Shown here piece after piece: positions 12,243-22,994 of a stretch of DNA of 34,104 nt. Origin of the DNA: Polaromonas sp. YR568 (lineage in GTDB: Bacteria; Pseudomonadota; Gammaproteobacteria; Burkholderiales; Burkholderiaceae_C); NCBI GenBank assembly GCA_945878995.1, contig CAMCUN010000040.1, positions 1 through 34,104 of the forward strand, read 5' to 3'. The number at the start of each line of letters is the position of its first letter. Position 1 is the stretch's first letter. The position numbers and the translations under genes were made by a program. The notes beneath the pieces were generated by a model. It was given only the letters and a program-made list of their open reading frames with translations, searched no databases and was not told the origin of the DNA.

Positions 12243-15113
12243 TCACCCCGTATTGCGCAGTCCCGCCGCAATGCCGTTGATGGAGATGTGGATGCCGCGC
12301 TGCACCCGCTCGTCGGCCTGGCCCGCACGGTAGCGGCGGATCAGCTCCACCTGCAGGTGGTGCAGCGGGTCTATGTAGGGAAAACGGTGGCGAATGGAGC
12401 GTTGCAGGGCCGGGTTGGTGGCCAGGCGCTGCTTTTCACCGGTGATCAGGTTGAGCGCTTCCACCGTGCGCTGCCACTCGGTCTCCAGGGTGCTGAAGAT
12501 TTTTTTGCGCAGCCGCGCGTCGGTCACCAACTCTGAATAGCGCGAAGCCAAGGCCAAGTCGCTCTTGGCCAGCACCATGTCCATGTTGGACAAAAGCGCC
12601 TTGAAAAAAGGCCACTGGCGGTACATTTTTTGCAGCTGGGCCATGGCCTGCGGGCGCGGCACGCGGGGGCTGGCGAGCATGGCCTCGACGGCCGAGCCAA
12701 AGCCGTACCAGCCTGGCAGCGTAAGGCGGCACTGGCCCCAGCTGAACCCCCAGGGAATGGCGCGCAGGTCTTCAATTTTTTGCGAGGCACGGCGCGAGGC
12801 CGGGCGAGAGCCAATGTTGAGCTCGGCAATTTCGCGGATGGGCGTCGCGCTGAAAAAGTAGTCTTCAAAGCCCGGTGTCTCGTAGACCAGGGCGCGGTAG
12901 GCCTTCATGCTGGCGGCCGAGAGTTGGTCGGCGGCCTCTAAAAAATTTTGCGGTGCGGGCTTGGTGGGCTGCAGCAGCGTGGCTTCCAGCGTGGCGGCCA
13001 CCAGGGTTTCGAGGTTGCGCCTGCCAATCTCGGGGTTGGCGTATTTGGAGCCTATGACCTCGCCTTGCTCTGTCAGGCGAATTTGCCCGCGCACCGTGCC
13101 CGGCGGCTGCGCCAAGATGGCTTGGTAGCTTGGCCCGCCGCCCCGGCCCACGGTGCCGCCCCGCCCATGGAAAAGGCGCAGCTGGATGTGGTGCGAGCGG
13201 GCCAGGCCGTCGAAGAGCTCGACCAGCGCCATCTCGCTGCGGTAGAGCTCCCAGTTGCTGGTGAAGATGCCGCCGTCTTTGTTGCTGTCCGAGTAGCCCA
13301 GCATGACCTCTTGCTCGGCGCCGCTGCGCTGCACCAGCTCGGCCACGCCGGGCAGCGCGTAGTACTCGCGCATGATGCTGGCGGCTTGGCGCAGGTCTTC
13401 AATCGTCTCAAACAGCGGCACGATGATGAGGTCTAGCACCGCCTCGGTTTGGGGCTTGGCCTGGGGTGCTTCGAGCACGCCGCGCATCAGCCCGCACTCT
13501 TTGAGTAGCAGCATGACTTCGAGCAAGTCGCTCACGCTTTCGGTGTGGCTGATGATGTAGTGCCGCACGGCCTGGTCGCCAAAGCGTTGGCGGATGTGGT
13601 GCGCCATTTCAAAAATGGCCAGCTCGCCCTGGGCCAAAGGCGAGAGGGCTGCCTCGCGCACGCGCAGGGGCCTGGCATCGGCCAGCAGCCGCAGCAGCAG
13701 CTCACGCTTGGCGCCCTCGTCCAGGGCCGAGTAGTCGGCCTCCAGCCTGGCCAAAGCCAGCAGTTCAGCGAGCACCTGCTCGTGCTTGTCCGAGCTTTGC
13801 CGCAAGTCCACGGTGGCCAGGTGAAAGCCAAACACCTCCACTGCGCGTATCAAAGGGTGCAGCCGCTGCGCGGCCAGCGCCTGGGCGTGGTGTGACAGCA
13901 GTGAGGCCTCAATGGTGCGCAAGTCCTGCAAAAAATCCTGGGCGTGGGCATAAGGGTTTTGCGGCGCCACCGCATGGCGGGCCGCATCGCCGCCGCTCAA
14001 GGCCTTGAGCGTGGCGGCCAAGCGCGCGTACATGCCGGTGAGGGCGCGGCGGTAGGGCTCGTCTTGGCGGTGCTCGTTGGTGTCTGGCGAGAGGTCGGCC
14101 AGGGCCTGCATCTCGGGCGAAATGCGGGTCAGCAGCGCCGACATGGACAGCTCGCCGCCCAGCAGGTGCACTTCCGTCAGGTAGTGGCGCAGCACCAGGT
14201 CGGCTTGGCGTTGCAGCGCGTAGTCCAGGGTTTGCGCGCTGACGTTGGGGTTGCCGTCGCGGTCGCCCCCTATCCACTGGCCCATGCGCAAAAAGCTGGC
14301 CACCGGGTGCTGGCCCAGCTCGCGCTCGAGTTGCGCGTAAATGCGTGGAATCTCGCGCAAAAAAGTGGCCTCGTAATAGGACAAGGCGTTGTCAATTTCG
14401 TCAGCCACCGTGAGCTTGGTAAAGCGCAGCAAGCGCGTTTGCCACAGCTGCAGCACACGGGCGCGCAGCTGGGTCTCGTTGGCGGCCAACTCGCGCGGCA
14501 TGAGCGCGTCGCGGCTGCTGTGGGCGGCGGCGGCCCGCATGCGGATGTCGTCGCGCGCGGCCAGCAGGTGGGCAATGTCGCGCTCGGCGTCCAAAATGCT
14601 TTTGCGCTGCACCTCGGTGGGGTGGGCCGTGAGCACGGGTGAGACCAGGCTGTGCGCCAGCGTTTGCGAGATGGTGCGGGTGGAGATGCCCGCCCAGCGC
14701 AGGCGTGCCAGCGCCACGTCAATGCTGCCTTCTTGCGTGTCGCCCTGACGCTCATGGATGGCGCGGCGGCGGATGTGGTGCCTGTCCTCGGCCAAATTGG
14801 CCAGGTGCGAAAAATAAGTGAAGGCGCGAATCACACTCACGGTTTGCTCGCCCGACAGGCTTTTGAGCTGCTTTTTCAGGGCCTTGTCGGCCTCTTGGTC
14901 GGCGTCGCGCCTGAAGGCCACCGAGAGCTTGCGCACCTGCTCGACCAGCTCGTAAGCCGCATCGCCCTCTTGCTCACGGATCACGTCGCCCAAAATGCGC
15001 CCGAGCAGGCGGATGTCTTCGACCAGAGGGCGCTCGTTCTGGCGGGTGCGTTGGGACGGCGAGGGGGTTTTGGCGGCAGGGGAGGTGGGCATGTTGGTGG
15101 GGCAAAACCCCAT
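12243..15113 (-). CDS. ppc: Phosphoenolpyruvate carboxylase
   Basis: A 956-residue PEP carboxylase, converting phosphoenolpyruvate and bicarbonate to oxaloacetate to refill the citric acid cycle. All landmark motifs are present in order: [20 protein letters not shown] with the catalytic histidine, [50 protein letters not shown], and the invariant C-terminal NTG. The length is normal for bacteria. The start is uncertain: ATG at 15113 gives [15 protein letters not shown], while the second methionine (15092) gives a shorter and equally plausible N-terminus. Neither has a strong ribosome binding site. It diverges from hemC, leaving 57 bp for both promoters, and its 3' end runs into the REP array. 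Confidence 0.97.
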   Translation of the reverse strand: MGFCPTNMPTSPAAKTPSPSQRTRQNERPLVEDIRLLGRILGDVIREQEGDAAYELVEQVRKLSVAFRRDADQEADKALKKQLKSLSGEQTVSVIRAFTYFSHLANLAEDRHHIRRRAIHERQGDTQEGSIDVALARLRWAGISTRTISQTLAHSLVSPVLTAHPTEVQRKSILDAERDIAHLLAARDDIRMRAAAAHSSRDALMPRELAANETQLRARVLQLWQTRLLRFTKLTVADEIDNALSYYEATFLREIPRIYAQLERELGQHPVASFLRMGQWIGGDRDGNPNVSAQTLDYALQRQADLVLRHYLTEVHLLGGELSMSALLTRISPEMQALADLSPDTNEHRQDEPYRRALTGMYARLAATLKALSGGDAARHAVAPQNPYAHAQDFLQDLRTIEASLLSHHAQALAAQRLHPLIRAVEVFGFHLATVDLRQSSDKHEQVLAELLALARLEADYSALDEGAKRELLLRLLADARPLRVREAALSPLAQGELAIFEMAHHIRQRFGDQAVRHYIISHTESVSDLLEVMLLLKECGLMRGVLEAPQAKPQTEAVLDLIIVPLFETIEDLRQAASIMREYYALPGVAELVQRSGAEQEVMLGYSDSNKDGGIFTSNWELYRSEMALVELFDGLARSHHIQLRLFHGRGGTVGRGGGPSYQAILAQPPGTVRGQIRLTEQGEVIGSKYANPEIGRRNLETLVAATLEATLLQPTKPAPQNFLEAADQLSAASMKAYRALVYETPGFEDYFFSATPIREIAELNIGSRPASRRASQKIEDLRAIPWGFSWGQCRLTLPGWYGFGSAVEAMLASPRVPRPQAMAQLQKMYRQWPFFKALLSNMDMVLAKSDLALASRYSELVTDARLRKKIFSTLETEWQRTVEALNLITGEKQRLATNPALQRSIRHRFPYIDPLHHLQVELIRRYRAGQADERVQRGIHISINGIAAGLRNTG

Positions 15114-15170
15114 GCTAGCATCGGACTTTCCTTCGAATTACGTGCCAGTTACCAGTGGCGCAACGCACCC

Positions 15171-16079
15171 ATGAACCTTCAAAAAGTTGTCATTGCCACC
15201 CGTGAAAGTCGGCTGGCCTTGTGGCAGGCCGAGCACGTCAAGTCTTTGCTCCAGGCCCGCGGCCTGGAGGTCAGCCTCTTGGGCATGACCACCCAGGGCG
15301 ACCAGATCCTGGACCGCAGCCTGAGCAAGGTGGGCGGCAAGGGCTTGTTTGTCAAGGAGCTGGAGGTGGCGCTGGACGAAGGCCGCGCCGACTTGGCCGT
15401 ACATTCCCTCAAAGACGTGCCCATGGACCTGCCCGAGGGCTTTGTGCTGGCCTGCGTGATGGAACGCGAAGACCCGCGTGACGCCTTGGTCTCGCCCCAT
15501 TACGAGAGCCTGGCCGCCTTGCCCCTGGGCGCGGTGGTGGGCACCTCCAGCCTGCGCCGCGTGGTGCTGCTGCGCGCAGCCCGCCCCGATTTGAAGATTG
15601 AACCCCTGCGCGGCAACCTGGACACGCGCTTGCGCAAGCTCGACGAAGGCCAGTACGACGCCATTGTGCTGGCCGCGGCCGGCCTCAAGCGCCTGGGCCT
15701 GGCCTCTCGCATTCGCCAGGTGTTTGAGCCCACGCTCATGCTGCCCGCCGCCGGCCAGGGCGCTTTGGGCATAGAGGTGCGCGCCAACCGCACCGACCTG
15801 TTGGCCGCGCTCGCGCCCTTGGCCCACCAGCCAAGCTGGCTGGCGGTGTCGGCCGAGCGCGCGGTCAGCCGGGCCATGGGTGGCAGCTGCTCCATGCCCT
15901 TGGCGGCCCACGCCACCTTGGATGGCGACACGCTCAGCCTGAACGCCGCTTGGGGCGACCCCGAGGCTGCCACGCCTTTGGTGCTGGCCTCCACGGTGGC
16001 CCGCGTGGCCGACCTGGACGCCGCCGCCGCCCTGGGCACCGAAGTGGCCGCGCGCTTGCGTGCGGGCGGCGCTCGCTGA
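15171..16079 (+). CDS. hemC: Porphobilinogen deaminase (hydroxymethylbilane synthase)
   Basis: A 302-residue enzyme joining four porphobilinogen molecules into hydroxymethylbilane in tetrapyrrole synthesis. The frame stays open for another 519 bases upstream, but ATG 15171 is chosen because it yields the standard N-terminus [19 protein letters not shown]. Motifs seen are [18 protein letters not shown] with catalytic D82, GTSSLRR (124-130), [10 protein letters not shown], and GGSCSMP, in which C240 carries the dipyrromethane cofactor. The stop lies 18 bp before hemD, the first step of a hemC-hemD-hemX-hemY operon. Confidence 0.97.
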   Translation: MNLQKVVIATRESRLALWQAEHVKSLLQARGLEVSLLGMTTQGDQILDRSLSKVGGKGLFVKELEVALDEGRADLAVHSLKDVPMDLPEGFVLACVMEREDPRDALVSPHYESLAALPLGAVVGTSSLRRVVLLRAARPDLKIEPLRGNLDTRLRKLDEGQYDAIVLAAAGLKRLGLASRIRQVFEPTLMLPAAGQGALGIEVRANRTDLLAALAPLAHQPSWLAVSAERAVSRAMGGSCSMPLAAHATLDGDTLSLNAAWGDPEAATPLVLASTVARVADLDAAAALGTEVAARLRAGGAR

Positions 16080-16097
16080 AGCCGCTGAACCCCTGAC

Positions 16098-16856
16098 ATG
16101 CGCCTGGTTCTGACCCGGCCCGAGCGCGAAGCCAGCCGCTGGGCACAGCCTCTGCTCGAACTGGGCCACGAGGTGCTGTGCCTGCCCCTGATTGCCGTCG
16201 GTCCCGCGCCCGACGCGCAAGCGCTCAGCCAAGCCCGCGCCCTGGCCTTGGGCGCCCGCGCCTTGATGTTTGTGAGCGCCAATGCCGTGCGTGGTTTTTT
16301 TGAAGATGCCCCGCCCGTGTTGGGCAGCAGCCGGGCCTGGGTCACCGGCCCGGGCAGCGCACAGGCTTTGCGTGAGCTGGGCGTGCCTGAGTCACTGATA
16401 GACCAGCCGCCGCTGGAGGCGGGGCGGTTTGACTCTGAAGCCCTCTGGCTAGAGGTTCAGGCGCAGGTGCGAGCAGGCGATCAGGTGCTCATCGTGCGCG
16501 GTGCCGACGAGCTGGGCCTGCCCAGCGGCCGGCCTTGGTTGGCCGAGCAACTGCAGCACGCGGGTGCGCTGGTGCATGAAGTGGCCTCTTATGCCCGCCA
16601 AACGCCCAGCTGGAGTGCAGCCCAGCAGGCCCAAGCCCAGGCGGCCGCGCAGGGCGAAAGTGTCTGGGTTTTGAGCAGCTCCGAGTCCCTGGGCCACTTG
16701 CAGCAGTTGCTGCCCGGCCAAACGTGGTCGGCCGCCCGCGCGGTGGCCACGCACGAGCGCATTGCCCAAGCGGCCCGCCAGCTGGGTTTTGGCCAGGTCG
16801 CGGTGTGCCCCCCTACGGTGGGGGCGCTGCACGCCTGCCTACAATCCTTGCAATGA
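16098..16856 (+). CDS. hemD: Uroporphyrinogen-III synthase
   Basis: A 252-residue enzyme that cyclises hydroxymethylbilane with inversion of ring D to give uroporphyrinogen III. The family is poorly conserved, but the two-domain pattern is visible: MRLVLTRPEREASRWAQPL at the start, FVSANAVRGFF (about residues 58-68), VTGPGSAQALRELGV, then VLIVRGADELGLPSGRPWL and VWVLSSSESLGHL in the second domain. Its place immediately after hemC and the length support the call. Its stop codon overlaps the hemX start (ATGA at 16853-16856), indicating translational coupling. Confidence 0.93.
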   Translation: MRLVLTRPEREASRWAQPLLELGHEVLCLPLIAVGPAPDAQALSQARALALGARALMFVSANAVRGFFEDAPPVLGSSRAWVTGPGSAQALRELGVPESLIDQPPLEAGRFDSEALWLEVQAQVRAGDQVLIVRGADELGLPSGRPWLAEQLQHAGALVHEVASYARQTPSWSAAQQAQAQAAAQGESVWVLSSSESLGHLQQLLPGQTWSAARAVATHERIAQAARQLGFGQVAVCPPTVGALHACLQSLQ

Positions 16857-18121
16857 CGACAGAGCCCCGCCAAGCCCAGCCAGCCATCCCACCCGATGGC
16901 GCACCCGCCCCTCCGGCCGGTGAACCTGTGCCCGCGTCTGCGCCTATGTCTGCACCTTCACCTGCACCTGCTTTTGAGCCTGGCACTGAATCTGCACCTC
17001 CGGATTCGCCTCCTGCGCCAGTTTCACCTGCATCGACTTTTGCTTCTAATTCAGGTCCTGCGCCTGACTCTGTCGCAGCTGCTGCCCCTGATCCTGCCCG
17101 CACGGCCCGCCTGCAGCTCATGGCCTTGGCCGCGCTGGCCGGCGTGTCGCTGGTGCTCAGCGTGATGCTGTGGCAAAAGCTCTCCCATATTCAAGAAGAG
17201 CTGGCCCGCCGCAGCCTGGAGTCGGGCACCCAGGCGGTGGAGGCCCGCACCATGGCCCAGCAGGCGCAGGACAGCACGCGCGATGCTGCCCAGCGCCTGA
17301 GCGGCATGGAAGCACGGCTGGGCGAGGTGGTGTTGCAGCGCCAGCAGCTCGAAGAGCTCATGCAAAACTTCTCGCGCTCGCGCGACGAAAACCTGGTGGT
17401 CGACATCGAGTCGGCGCTGCGCTTGGCTCAGCAGCAGGCCCAGCTCACCGGCAGTGCCGAGCCTTTGCTGGCGGCCTTGCGCACGGCCGAGCAGCGCCTG
17501 CGCCGCACCACGCAGCCCCGCCTGACCCCCTTGCTGCAGGCCATTGCCCAGGACACCGACCGCGCCAAAAGCGCTGTCTTCACGGACATTCCGGCCCTGC
17601 TCATCAAGCTCGACGAGCTCATTCGCCTGGTCGACGAATTGCCGGTGGCCAACGATGCGGTGCCCGCTGCACAGCCCGTGGCGGCTGCGCCCCGTGCGGC
17701 GCCTGTCAAAACGGGCTTTATCGACTCCACCACAGGCGCCGTGCAAGACTGGCTGAGCCGGGCCTGGACGCACAGCGTGTCGGCCGTCTGGCAAGAGGCA
17801 CGGCAGCTGCTGCGCATCAGCCGCATTGACCGGCCTGAGGCGGCACTGCTGGCGCCTGAGCAGGCTTTTTTCTTGCGTGAAAACACCAAGCTCAAGCTGC
17901 TCAATGCACGCATGGCCTTGCTGTCGCGCCAAACCGAGGTGGCCCGCGCCGACCTGCAGGCGGTGAGCCAGTCTTTGCTGCGCTACTTTGACAACAACGC
18001 CCGCAAGTCTCAGGTGGCCACCGAGTTGCTGCAGCAGGTGCAGACCCAGCTCAAGGCCACCGAGCTGCCCCGGCTGGACCAGACCCTGGCGGCGCTGGCC
18101 ACGGCCGGCGGCGGCCGCTGA
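16853..18121 (+). CDS. hemX: HemX-family inner-membrane protein
   Basis: A 422-residue protein of the HemX family, sometimes annotated as uroporphyrinogen-III C-methyltransferase although it lacks the methyltransferase domain. ATG 16853 overlapping the hemD stop is preferred over a longer frame that starts inside hemD. Residues 1-80 are Pro/Ala-rich and disordered. One membrane helix spans about 87-107 (LMALAALAGVSLVLSVMLW). A long coiled coil with Gln, Glu and Arg follows (KLSHIQEELARRS to about residue 190), then the conserved helical domain. By topology the C-terminal part should be periplasmic. Its function is unknown; a role in organising haem-synthesis enzymes at the membrane is only inferred from conserved linkage. 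Confidence 0.9.
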   Translation: MTTEPRQAQPAIPPDGAPAPPAGEPVPASAPMSAPSPAPAFEPGTESAPPDSPPAPVSPASTFASNSGPAPDSVAAAAPDPARTARLQLMALAALAGVSLVLSVMLWQKLSHIQEELARRSLESGTQAVEARTMAQQAQDSTRDAAQRLSGMEARLGEVVLQRQQLEELMQNFSRSRDENLVVDIESALRLAQQQAQLTGSAEPLLAALRTAEQRLRRTTQPRLTPLLQAIAQDTDRAKSAVFTDIPALLIKLDELIRLVDELPVANDAVPAAQPVAAAPRAAPVKTGFIDSTTGAVQDWLSRAWTHSVSAVWQEARQLLRISRIDRPEAALLAPEQAFFLRENTKLKLLNARMALLSRQTEVARADLQAVSQSLLRYFDNNARKSQVATELLQQVQTQLKATELPRLDQTLAALATAGGGR

Positions 18122-18134
18122 AAGTCAGGCATTC

Positions 18135-19424
18135 ATGCGCGCAGCTCTTTGGCTTGTGGCTTTGTTCGCGGTGGCGGTGGCCATCTCTTTGTTTGCGGGC
18201 AACAACCAAGCGGCGGTCACGCTGTTTTGGCCGCCTTACCGCGTAGACCTCTCGCTCAACCTGAGTTTGCTGCTGGCCGTGGGTCTGTTTGTGCTGATTC
18301 ATCTGGCGCTGCGCGCCTTTGCAGCGGTGTTCTCGCTGCCCGTGCAAGCGCGGCGCTGGCGCGCCCAGCAAAAAGAGCGGGCCATGTACGCCGCGCTCAT
18401 GGACAGCCTGTCGCACTTGGTGGCGGGCCGTTTTATTCGCGCCTCCCGCGCCGCCGAAAGCGCGCTGGTGCAGGAGCAGGGACTGGATCTGCTGGTGACC
18501 GAGCTGGGCGCCGACAGCGGCCACGCCCCCCAGCGGGCGGTGCAGCTGCGCGCGCTGGCCCACTTGGTGGCTGCCGAAAGTGCCCACGCCTTGCAAAACC
18601 GAGCCGTGCGCGATCAGCACCTGCAGCAAGCCCTGCAGCAGCCTGTGCAGCGCCAAGCGGTGGAGCTCCGCGAGGGCATTGAGCTCAGGGCTGCCCGCTG
18701 GGCCCTGGACGACCGAGACCCCGTCACGGCCTTGGCCCGGCTGAGCCAGTTGCCCCAGGGGGTGGCTCGCCGCACGTTGGCCTTGCGCTTGCGCTTGCGC
18801 GCGGCCCGCCTGGCCAGGCATACGGCTGACGCCTTGGACACCGCACGCTTGCTGGCCAAACACGGCGCGTTTTCAGCGCCAGCGGCGCAAAGCATCTTGC
18901 GCGGTTTGGCCCTGGAATTGTTGGCTGGCGCGCACGACCCCCAGCAATTGCAAAAAGCCTGGTCTTTGCTCGATGCCGCCGAGCGCGACATGCCCGAGAT
19001 TGCGGTGCAAGCCTCCACCCGCCTGCTCATGCTGGGCGGCGACGCGGCGCTGGCCCGCCAATGGGCCAGCCCGGCCTGGGAGCAAATGGTGCAGTCGGCC
19101 ACTGCGCTGCCCGACGAGCTGCAGTCGCGTTTGGTGCAAACCCTGGAGCGCTCCATGGACGCGCTGGATGTGGTCTGGCTGGGCCGCCTGGAAGACGGCT
19201 TGCAAGCCCGGCCTCGCGATGCCTTGCTCCAGTACGTGGCCGGCATGGCCTGCTTGAAACGCCAGCTGTGGGGCAAGGCCCAGCAGTTGCTGTCCCAGGC
19301 CGTGCTCGGCCTCAAGGATGCGGGCTTGCAGCGGCGCGCTTGGCGGGCCTTGGCCCAACTGGCCGAGGAGCGCGGCGATGCTGCGGCCGCTCAGCAGGCT
19401 TACCGGCGCTTGGCCGAGTCTTGA
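18135..19424 (+). CDS. hemY: HemY-family TPR membrane protein
   Basis: A 429-residue protein of the proteobacterial HemY family, which is unrelated to the protoporphyrinogen oxidase of the same name in Firmicutes. ATG 18135 gives two N-terminal membrane helices (about residues 3-20, LWLVALFAVAVAISLF, and 42-60, LSLLLAVGLFVLIHLAL). A soluble region of helical tetratricopeptide-like repeats follows (AERDMPEIAVQAS, LAQLAEERGDAAAAQQAYRR). The frame is open for 147 bases upstream but overlaps hemX and adds unlikely residues. It is the last gene of the hem operon, followed by a REP cluster and a bidirectional terminator. Its function is probably structural or scaffolding, and is not proven. Confidence 0.92.
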   Translation: MRAALWLVALFAVAVAISLFAGNNQAAVTLFWPPYRVDLSLNLSLLLAVGLFVLIHLALRAFAAVFSLPVQARRWRAQQKERAMYAALMDSLSHLVAGRFIRASRAAESALVQEQGLDLLVTELGADSGHAPQRAVQLRALAHLVAAESAHALQNRAVRDQHLQQALQQPVQRQAVELREGIELRAARWALDDRDPVTALARLSQLPQGVARRTLALRLRLRAARLARHTADALDTARLLAKHGAFSAPAAQSILRGLALELLAGAHDPQQLQKAWSLLDAAERDMPEIAVQASTRLLMLGGDAALARQWASPAWEQMVQSATALPDELQSRLVQTLERSMDALDVVWLGRLEDGLQARPRDALLQYVAGMACLKRQLWGKAQQLLSQAVLGLKDAGLQRRAWRALAQLAEERGDAAAAQQAYRRLAES

Positions 19425-19557
19425 TGGCCTTGCCCGCTCAGGGCGGCTTTAACTCCCACTGGGCAGGCGGGTCTTGGGCGTTGCAGGTCTTGCGCCTATC
19501 CCTGTCATGGCAGAGGAGGCACGCATTCCAGCAGGAGGGATGTCTTCACGCAAAAAA

Positions 19558-19731
19558 TCGCCGGCAGGCCAGCTCCCACAAAGTCGATACCGCACGTCTT
19601 TTTGTAGGAGTCAACCTGCTGGCGATGGTTGCCAGTCAACAGGCATCACTTCATGCCACGATTCGCCGGCAGGCCAGCTCCCACAGGGGAGAGGCGGGCT
19701 TTGCCTTTGTAGGAGCCAGCCTGCTGGCGAT
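19558..19731. repeat. Second REP cluster, two inverted pairs
   Basis: The stretch holds an inverted copy at 19558-19580 (TCGCCGGCAGGCCAGCTCCC), a direct copy at 19603-19626 (starting TGTAGGAGTCAACCTGCTGG), an inverted copy at 19661-19685 and a direct copy at 19708-19731 (TGTAGGAGCCAGCCTGCTGG). They are the same family as the array at 11759-12235. This cluster also lies downstream of a 3' gene end, between hemY and rne. Confidence 0.85.
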
Positions 19732-19748
19732 GCGTGCCGAGCGAGCAT

Positions 19749-19776
19749 GAAAAAAGCGGCCTTGGCCGCTTTTTTC
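19749..19776. terminator. Bidirectional intrinsic terminator between hemY and rne
   Basis: GAAAAAAGCGGCC (19749-19761) and GGCCGCTTTTTTC (19764-19776) form a perfect 13-bp stem around a TT loop, with A-run and T-run symmetrically placed. It can terminate both the hem operon and the oppositely oriented rne transcript, whose stop codon is 15 bp away. Confidence 0.9.
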
Positions 19777-19790
19777 AAGGTGCTAAGCGC

Positions 19791-22700
19791 TCAGGAGCTT
19801 TGCGATGTGCCTTCAAAAGGCAGCTTGAGCTCGCGCAGATCGCGCTTGGTTTCCACCAAGACCAGCGGGCCTTCGCTCACTGCCACCGCCACGGGGCGCT
19901 CGCGCGGCACGTGCACGGGCTTGGGTTCGGCAGCCATGGCCGCCTGGATGTCAGCGATTTTGGCGGCGTCGGAGTTGACCCACTGAAGGCCTGAGCTGCT
20001 GGCCACTTCGGCCAAGGCTTGCAGGGGCAACTCGTAAGCCGTGACCTTGGGCAGACCCTGGCTGGCGGGAGCGGCGGGAGCGGCTGGCGCTGCTGCCACA
20101 GGTGCGGCCTGAGGTGCTGCCACAGGTGCAATTGGAACTGCTGCTGGTGCCTGGACAGGTGCTGGCGTTGGCGCAGTGTGAGCAAGCCCAGTTTCTGCCT
20201 GAATCACCGGGGCTGCGTGCTTGGGTTCTTCAGCGTGCAGGGGGTCGGATGCGGGTGCACCCTCTTCAGTGCGCTCGCTGCGTTCACGGTCTTCACGGCC
20301 TTCTCTAGGCTCACTGCCTTCACGTCCTTCGCGGCCTTCGCGGCCATAACGGTCGCGGCTGCGGCGTTCACGAGGTGCGCGCTCGCTGGGGTTGCCTCCT
20401 ACGGTTGGCTCAGCGGTGCTGGCATCGGCTTGGGGTGCGGCATCACCGTCTGGGGCATCAGCGCGCTCGGTGCGGTCGCTGCGTTCGGCACGGTCTGCGC
20501 GCCCACGGCGAGGCCTGTCGCCCCGTTCGCGGCGGCCAGCACCTGCATCGCCCTCAGCTGCTGGTGCGCTTTCTGCGCCCGCTCCTGCGCCTGTTGAGGC
20601 ACCGGCGGCTGACATGGCCGCCAAGTTGGCGGCAGCGAGCTCTTGCTGGCTCACTTCGCCCTGGGGTTGGGCGTCTAGGCGGTCTGTCCGCTCAGTGCGT
20701 TCACCGCGTTCGCGGCGGCCGCGGCCTCCCTCGCGGGGTTCGCGAGGCTCGCGTGGCTCACGCAATTCACGTGGTTCACGGGCTTCGCGTGGCTCACGGA
20801 CTTCGGTTTGGCCTTCTGCAGGTGCGCGCTCGCCGCGCTCGCCACGGCCACCTCGCTCACCCCGGTCACGCCTGGGCTCGCCACTGCGGCCCTCACGTGG
20901 TTCGCGTGGTTCACGCGGCTCGCGTGTGCTGCGACCCTCTTGGCCAGCAGCGGCTTGCACGCCGTCTTGGCCGTCGCGGGGCTCGCCTGGGGCGCCGCGT
21001 TCACTGCGCTCACCCCGCTCAGGGCGATCACCACGACCGCGGCCCCGGCCGCGCTCAGAGTTTCGGCCGCCACGGTCGCCGCGCTCGCTGCGCTCACCAC
21101 GTTCGTTGCGGGCTTCTGGGCGCTCTGTTTTTTTGTCGTCTGCGGCGGCCGCAGGTGCAGGCGTCTGTGCAACTGTCTGTTCTGGGGCGCCGCCAAACAG
21201 GCCTTTGAGCCAGGAGAAGAACCCTTTTTCTGCGGCGGGGGCTGCGGCAACTGGTGCAGGTGCGGGTGTGGGCGCAGCAGCCACCGGGGCGGTTTCGCTG
21301 GGCTTGGCGGCCGTGCGGGCGGGCTTGGGCTCGGCCGCCATGGGCGCGGGCGCGTCTGGCAGCACGCCCTTGATCACGGGCTCTTGCTTGTTTTGCTTTT
21401 CTTGGCTGCGGCGCGTGACCGTGGTCGGGTCTTCGATTTCCTCGGCCATTTTGTAGCTGGCCACGATGTTGTCCAGGCGGGGGTCGTCGTGCTTGAGGCG
21501 CTCTAAGCGGTAGTTGGGGGTTTCCAGCGTTTTGTTGGGCACCAAGAGCACGGCAATGCGCTGCTTCATCTCGATTTTGGCGATTTCGCTGCGCTTTTCG
21601 TTGAGCAAGAACGACGCCACTTCCACCGGCACCTGGCAGTGCACGGCGGCGGTGCTGTCCTTCATGGACTCTTCTTGGATGATGCGCAAAATCTGCAGCG
21701 CCGAGCTTTCGGTGTCGCGGATGTGGCCAGAGCCGCCGCAGCGTGGGCAGGGGATGGAGGCGCCTTCCGACAAGGCAGGGCGCAGACGCTGGCGGCTCAT
21801 CTCAAGCAGGCCGAACTTGCTGATGGAGCCAAACTGCACGCGGGCGCGGTCTTGGCGCAGCGCGTCGCGCAGGCGGTTTTCCACGTCGCGGCGGTTGCGC
21901 GACTCTTCCATGTCAATAAAGTCAATGACGATCAAACCGCCCAGGTCGCGCAAGCGCATCTGGCGGGCCACCTCGTCGGCGGCTTCTAAGTTGGTGCGGG
22001 TGGCGGTTTCTTCAATGTCGCCGCCCTTGATGGAGCGCGCCGAGTTGACGTCCACCGACACCAAAGCCTCGGTGTGGTCGATCACGATGGCGCCGCCCGA
22101 AGGCAGCTGCACGGTGCGGGCGTAGGCCGACTCGATTTGGTGCTCAATCTGGAAGCGGCTGAACAACGGCGCGTCATCGCGGTAGCGCTTGACCCGGTGC
22201 TCATGCTCGGGCATGACGTGGGCCATGAACTGGCGCGCCTGCTCGTAAATGTCGTCGGTGTCCATCAAGATGTCACCGATGTCGCTGTTGAAGTAGTCGC
22301 GGATCGCGCGAATCACCAAGCTCGACTCTTGGTAAATCAGGAAGGCGCCCTTGCCTTGCTTGCCTGCGCCGTCAATGGCGTTCCACAGCTTGAGCAGGTA
22401 GTTCAGGTCCCACTGCAGCTCGGGCGCGCTGCGGCCAATGCCGGCGGTGCGCGCAATGATGGACATGCCATTGGGGTATTCCAACTGGTCCATGGCCTCT
22501 TTGAGCTCGGCCCGGTCGTCGCCCTCGATGCGCCGGCTCACGCCGCCGCCGCGGGGGTTGTTGGGCATGAGCACCACGTAGCGGCCGGCCAGTGAAATAA
22601 AGGTGGTGAGGGCCGCGCCCTTGTTGCCACGCTCTTCTTTTTCAACCTGGACCGTGAGTTCCTGGCCCTCGCGGATCACGTCGTTAATGCGCGCCTGGCT

Positions 22701-22952
22701 GACCGGCACGCCGGCTGCAAAGTACTGCTTGGAGATTTCTTTGAACGGCAGAAAACCGTGGCGGTCTTCGCCGTAGTCCACAAAACAGGCCTCCAGGGAC
22801 GGCTCGACGCGGGTGACCACGGCCTTGTAGATATTCCCTTTGCGCTGCTCGCGCCCTTCAATTTCAATTTCGTAGTCTAGGAGTTTTTGTCCATCGACGA
22901 TGGCCAAGCGGCGTTCTTCAGCCTGCGTGGCGTTAATCAGCATCCGTTTCAT
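19791..22952 (-). CDS. rne: Ribonuclease E
   Basis: A 1053-residue RNase E, the essential endonuclease of mRNA decay and rRNA/tRNA processing and the scaffold of the degradosome. The catalytic half (1 to about 500) has the S1 domain ([16 protein letters not shown]), the DNase I-like region with [10 protein letters not shown] (D301) and VIDFIDMEE (D344, 43 residues apart as in E. coli), and the zinc-link CPRCGGSG (C402, C405). A short amphipathic stretch [13 protein letters not shown] (about 576-588) resembles a membrane-targeting helix. The tail is a low-complexity scaffold with repeated [13 protein letters not shown] and EPREGR motifs. ATG 22952 has AAGGAA upstream. A long structured leader precedes it. 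Confidence 0.97.
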   Translation of the reverse strand: MKRMLINATQAEERRLAIVDGQKLLDYEIEIEGREQRKGNIYKAVVTRVEPSLEACFVDYGEDRHGFLPFKEISKQYFAAGVPVSQARINDVIREGQELTVQVEKEERGNKGAALTTFISLAGRYVVLMPNNPRGGGVSRRIEGDDRAELKEAMDQLEYPNGMSIIARTAGIGRSAPELQWDLNYLLKLWNAIDGAGKQGKGAFLIYQESSLVIRAIRDYFNSDIGDILMDTDDIYEQARQFMAHVMPEHEHRVKRYRDDAPLFSRFQIEHQIESAYARTVQLPSGGAIVIDHTEALVSVDVNSARSIKGGDIEETATRTNLEAADEVARQMRLRDLGGLIVIDFIDMEESRNRRDVENRLRDALRQDRARVQFGSISKFGLLEMSRQRLRPALSEGASIPCPRCGGSGHIRDTESSALQILRIIQEESMKDSTAAVHCQVPVEVASFLLNEKRSEIAKIEMKQRIAVLLVPNKTLETPNYRLERLKHDDPRLDNIVASYKMAEEIEDPTTVTRRSQEKQNKQEPVIKGVLPDAPAPMAAEPKPARTAAKPSETAPVAAAPTPAPAPVAAAPAAEKGFFSWLKGLFGGAPEQTVAQTPAPAAAADDKKTERPEARNERGERSERGDRGGRNSERGRGRGRGDRPERGERSERGAPGEPRDGQDGVQAAAGQEGRSTREPREPREPREGRSGEPRRDRGERGGRGERGERAPAEGQTEVREPREAREPRELREPREPREPREGGRGRRERGERTERTDRLDAQPQGEVSQQELAAANLAAMSAAGASTGAGAGAESAPAAEGDAGAGRRERGDRPRRGRADRAERSDRTERADAPDGDAAPQADASTAEPTVGGNPSERAPRERRSRDRYGREGREGREGSEPREGREDRERSERTEEGAPASDPLHAEEPKHAAPVIQAETGLAHTAPTPAPVQAPAAVPIAPVAAPQAAPVAAAPAAPAAPASQGLPKVTAYELPLQALAEVASSSGLQWVNSDAAKIADIQAAMAAEPKPVHVPRERPVAVAVSEGPLVLVETKRDLRELKLPFEGTSQSS

Positions 22953-22978
22953 CGGAATTCCTTGTCGTTCTTTTTCGC

Positions 22979-22994
22979 CGTGCGCATGCGCACG
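22979..22994 (-). promoter_or_regulatory. Perfect palindrome in the rne leader
   Basis: CGTGCGCATGCGCACG is a perfect 16-base palindrome located 26-42 bases before the rne start codon. In the leader RNA it could form part of a hairpin next to the ribosome binding site. A second short hairpin, GCCCA-ATA-TGGGC, follows near 23005-23019. RNase E is autoregulated through hairpins in its 5' untranslated RNA in E. coli, so a similar role is plausible but not shown. Confidence 0.45.

Noticed and set aside
11552..12280. 242-codon plus-strand frame continuing through the REP array
   Set aside because: It begins inside the maleylacetate reductase gene in another frame, and its second half is translated repeat DNA.
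14652..15170. N-terminal extension of hemC by 173 codons
   Set aside because: The extension is antisense to ppc and unlike any HemC; the normal N-terminus starts at 15171.
20392..21456. Large Ser/Arg-rich plus-strand frames opposite rne
   Set aside because: They are shadows of the repetitive RNase E tail.
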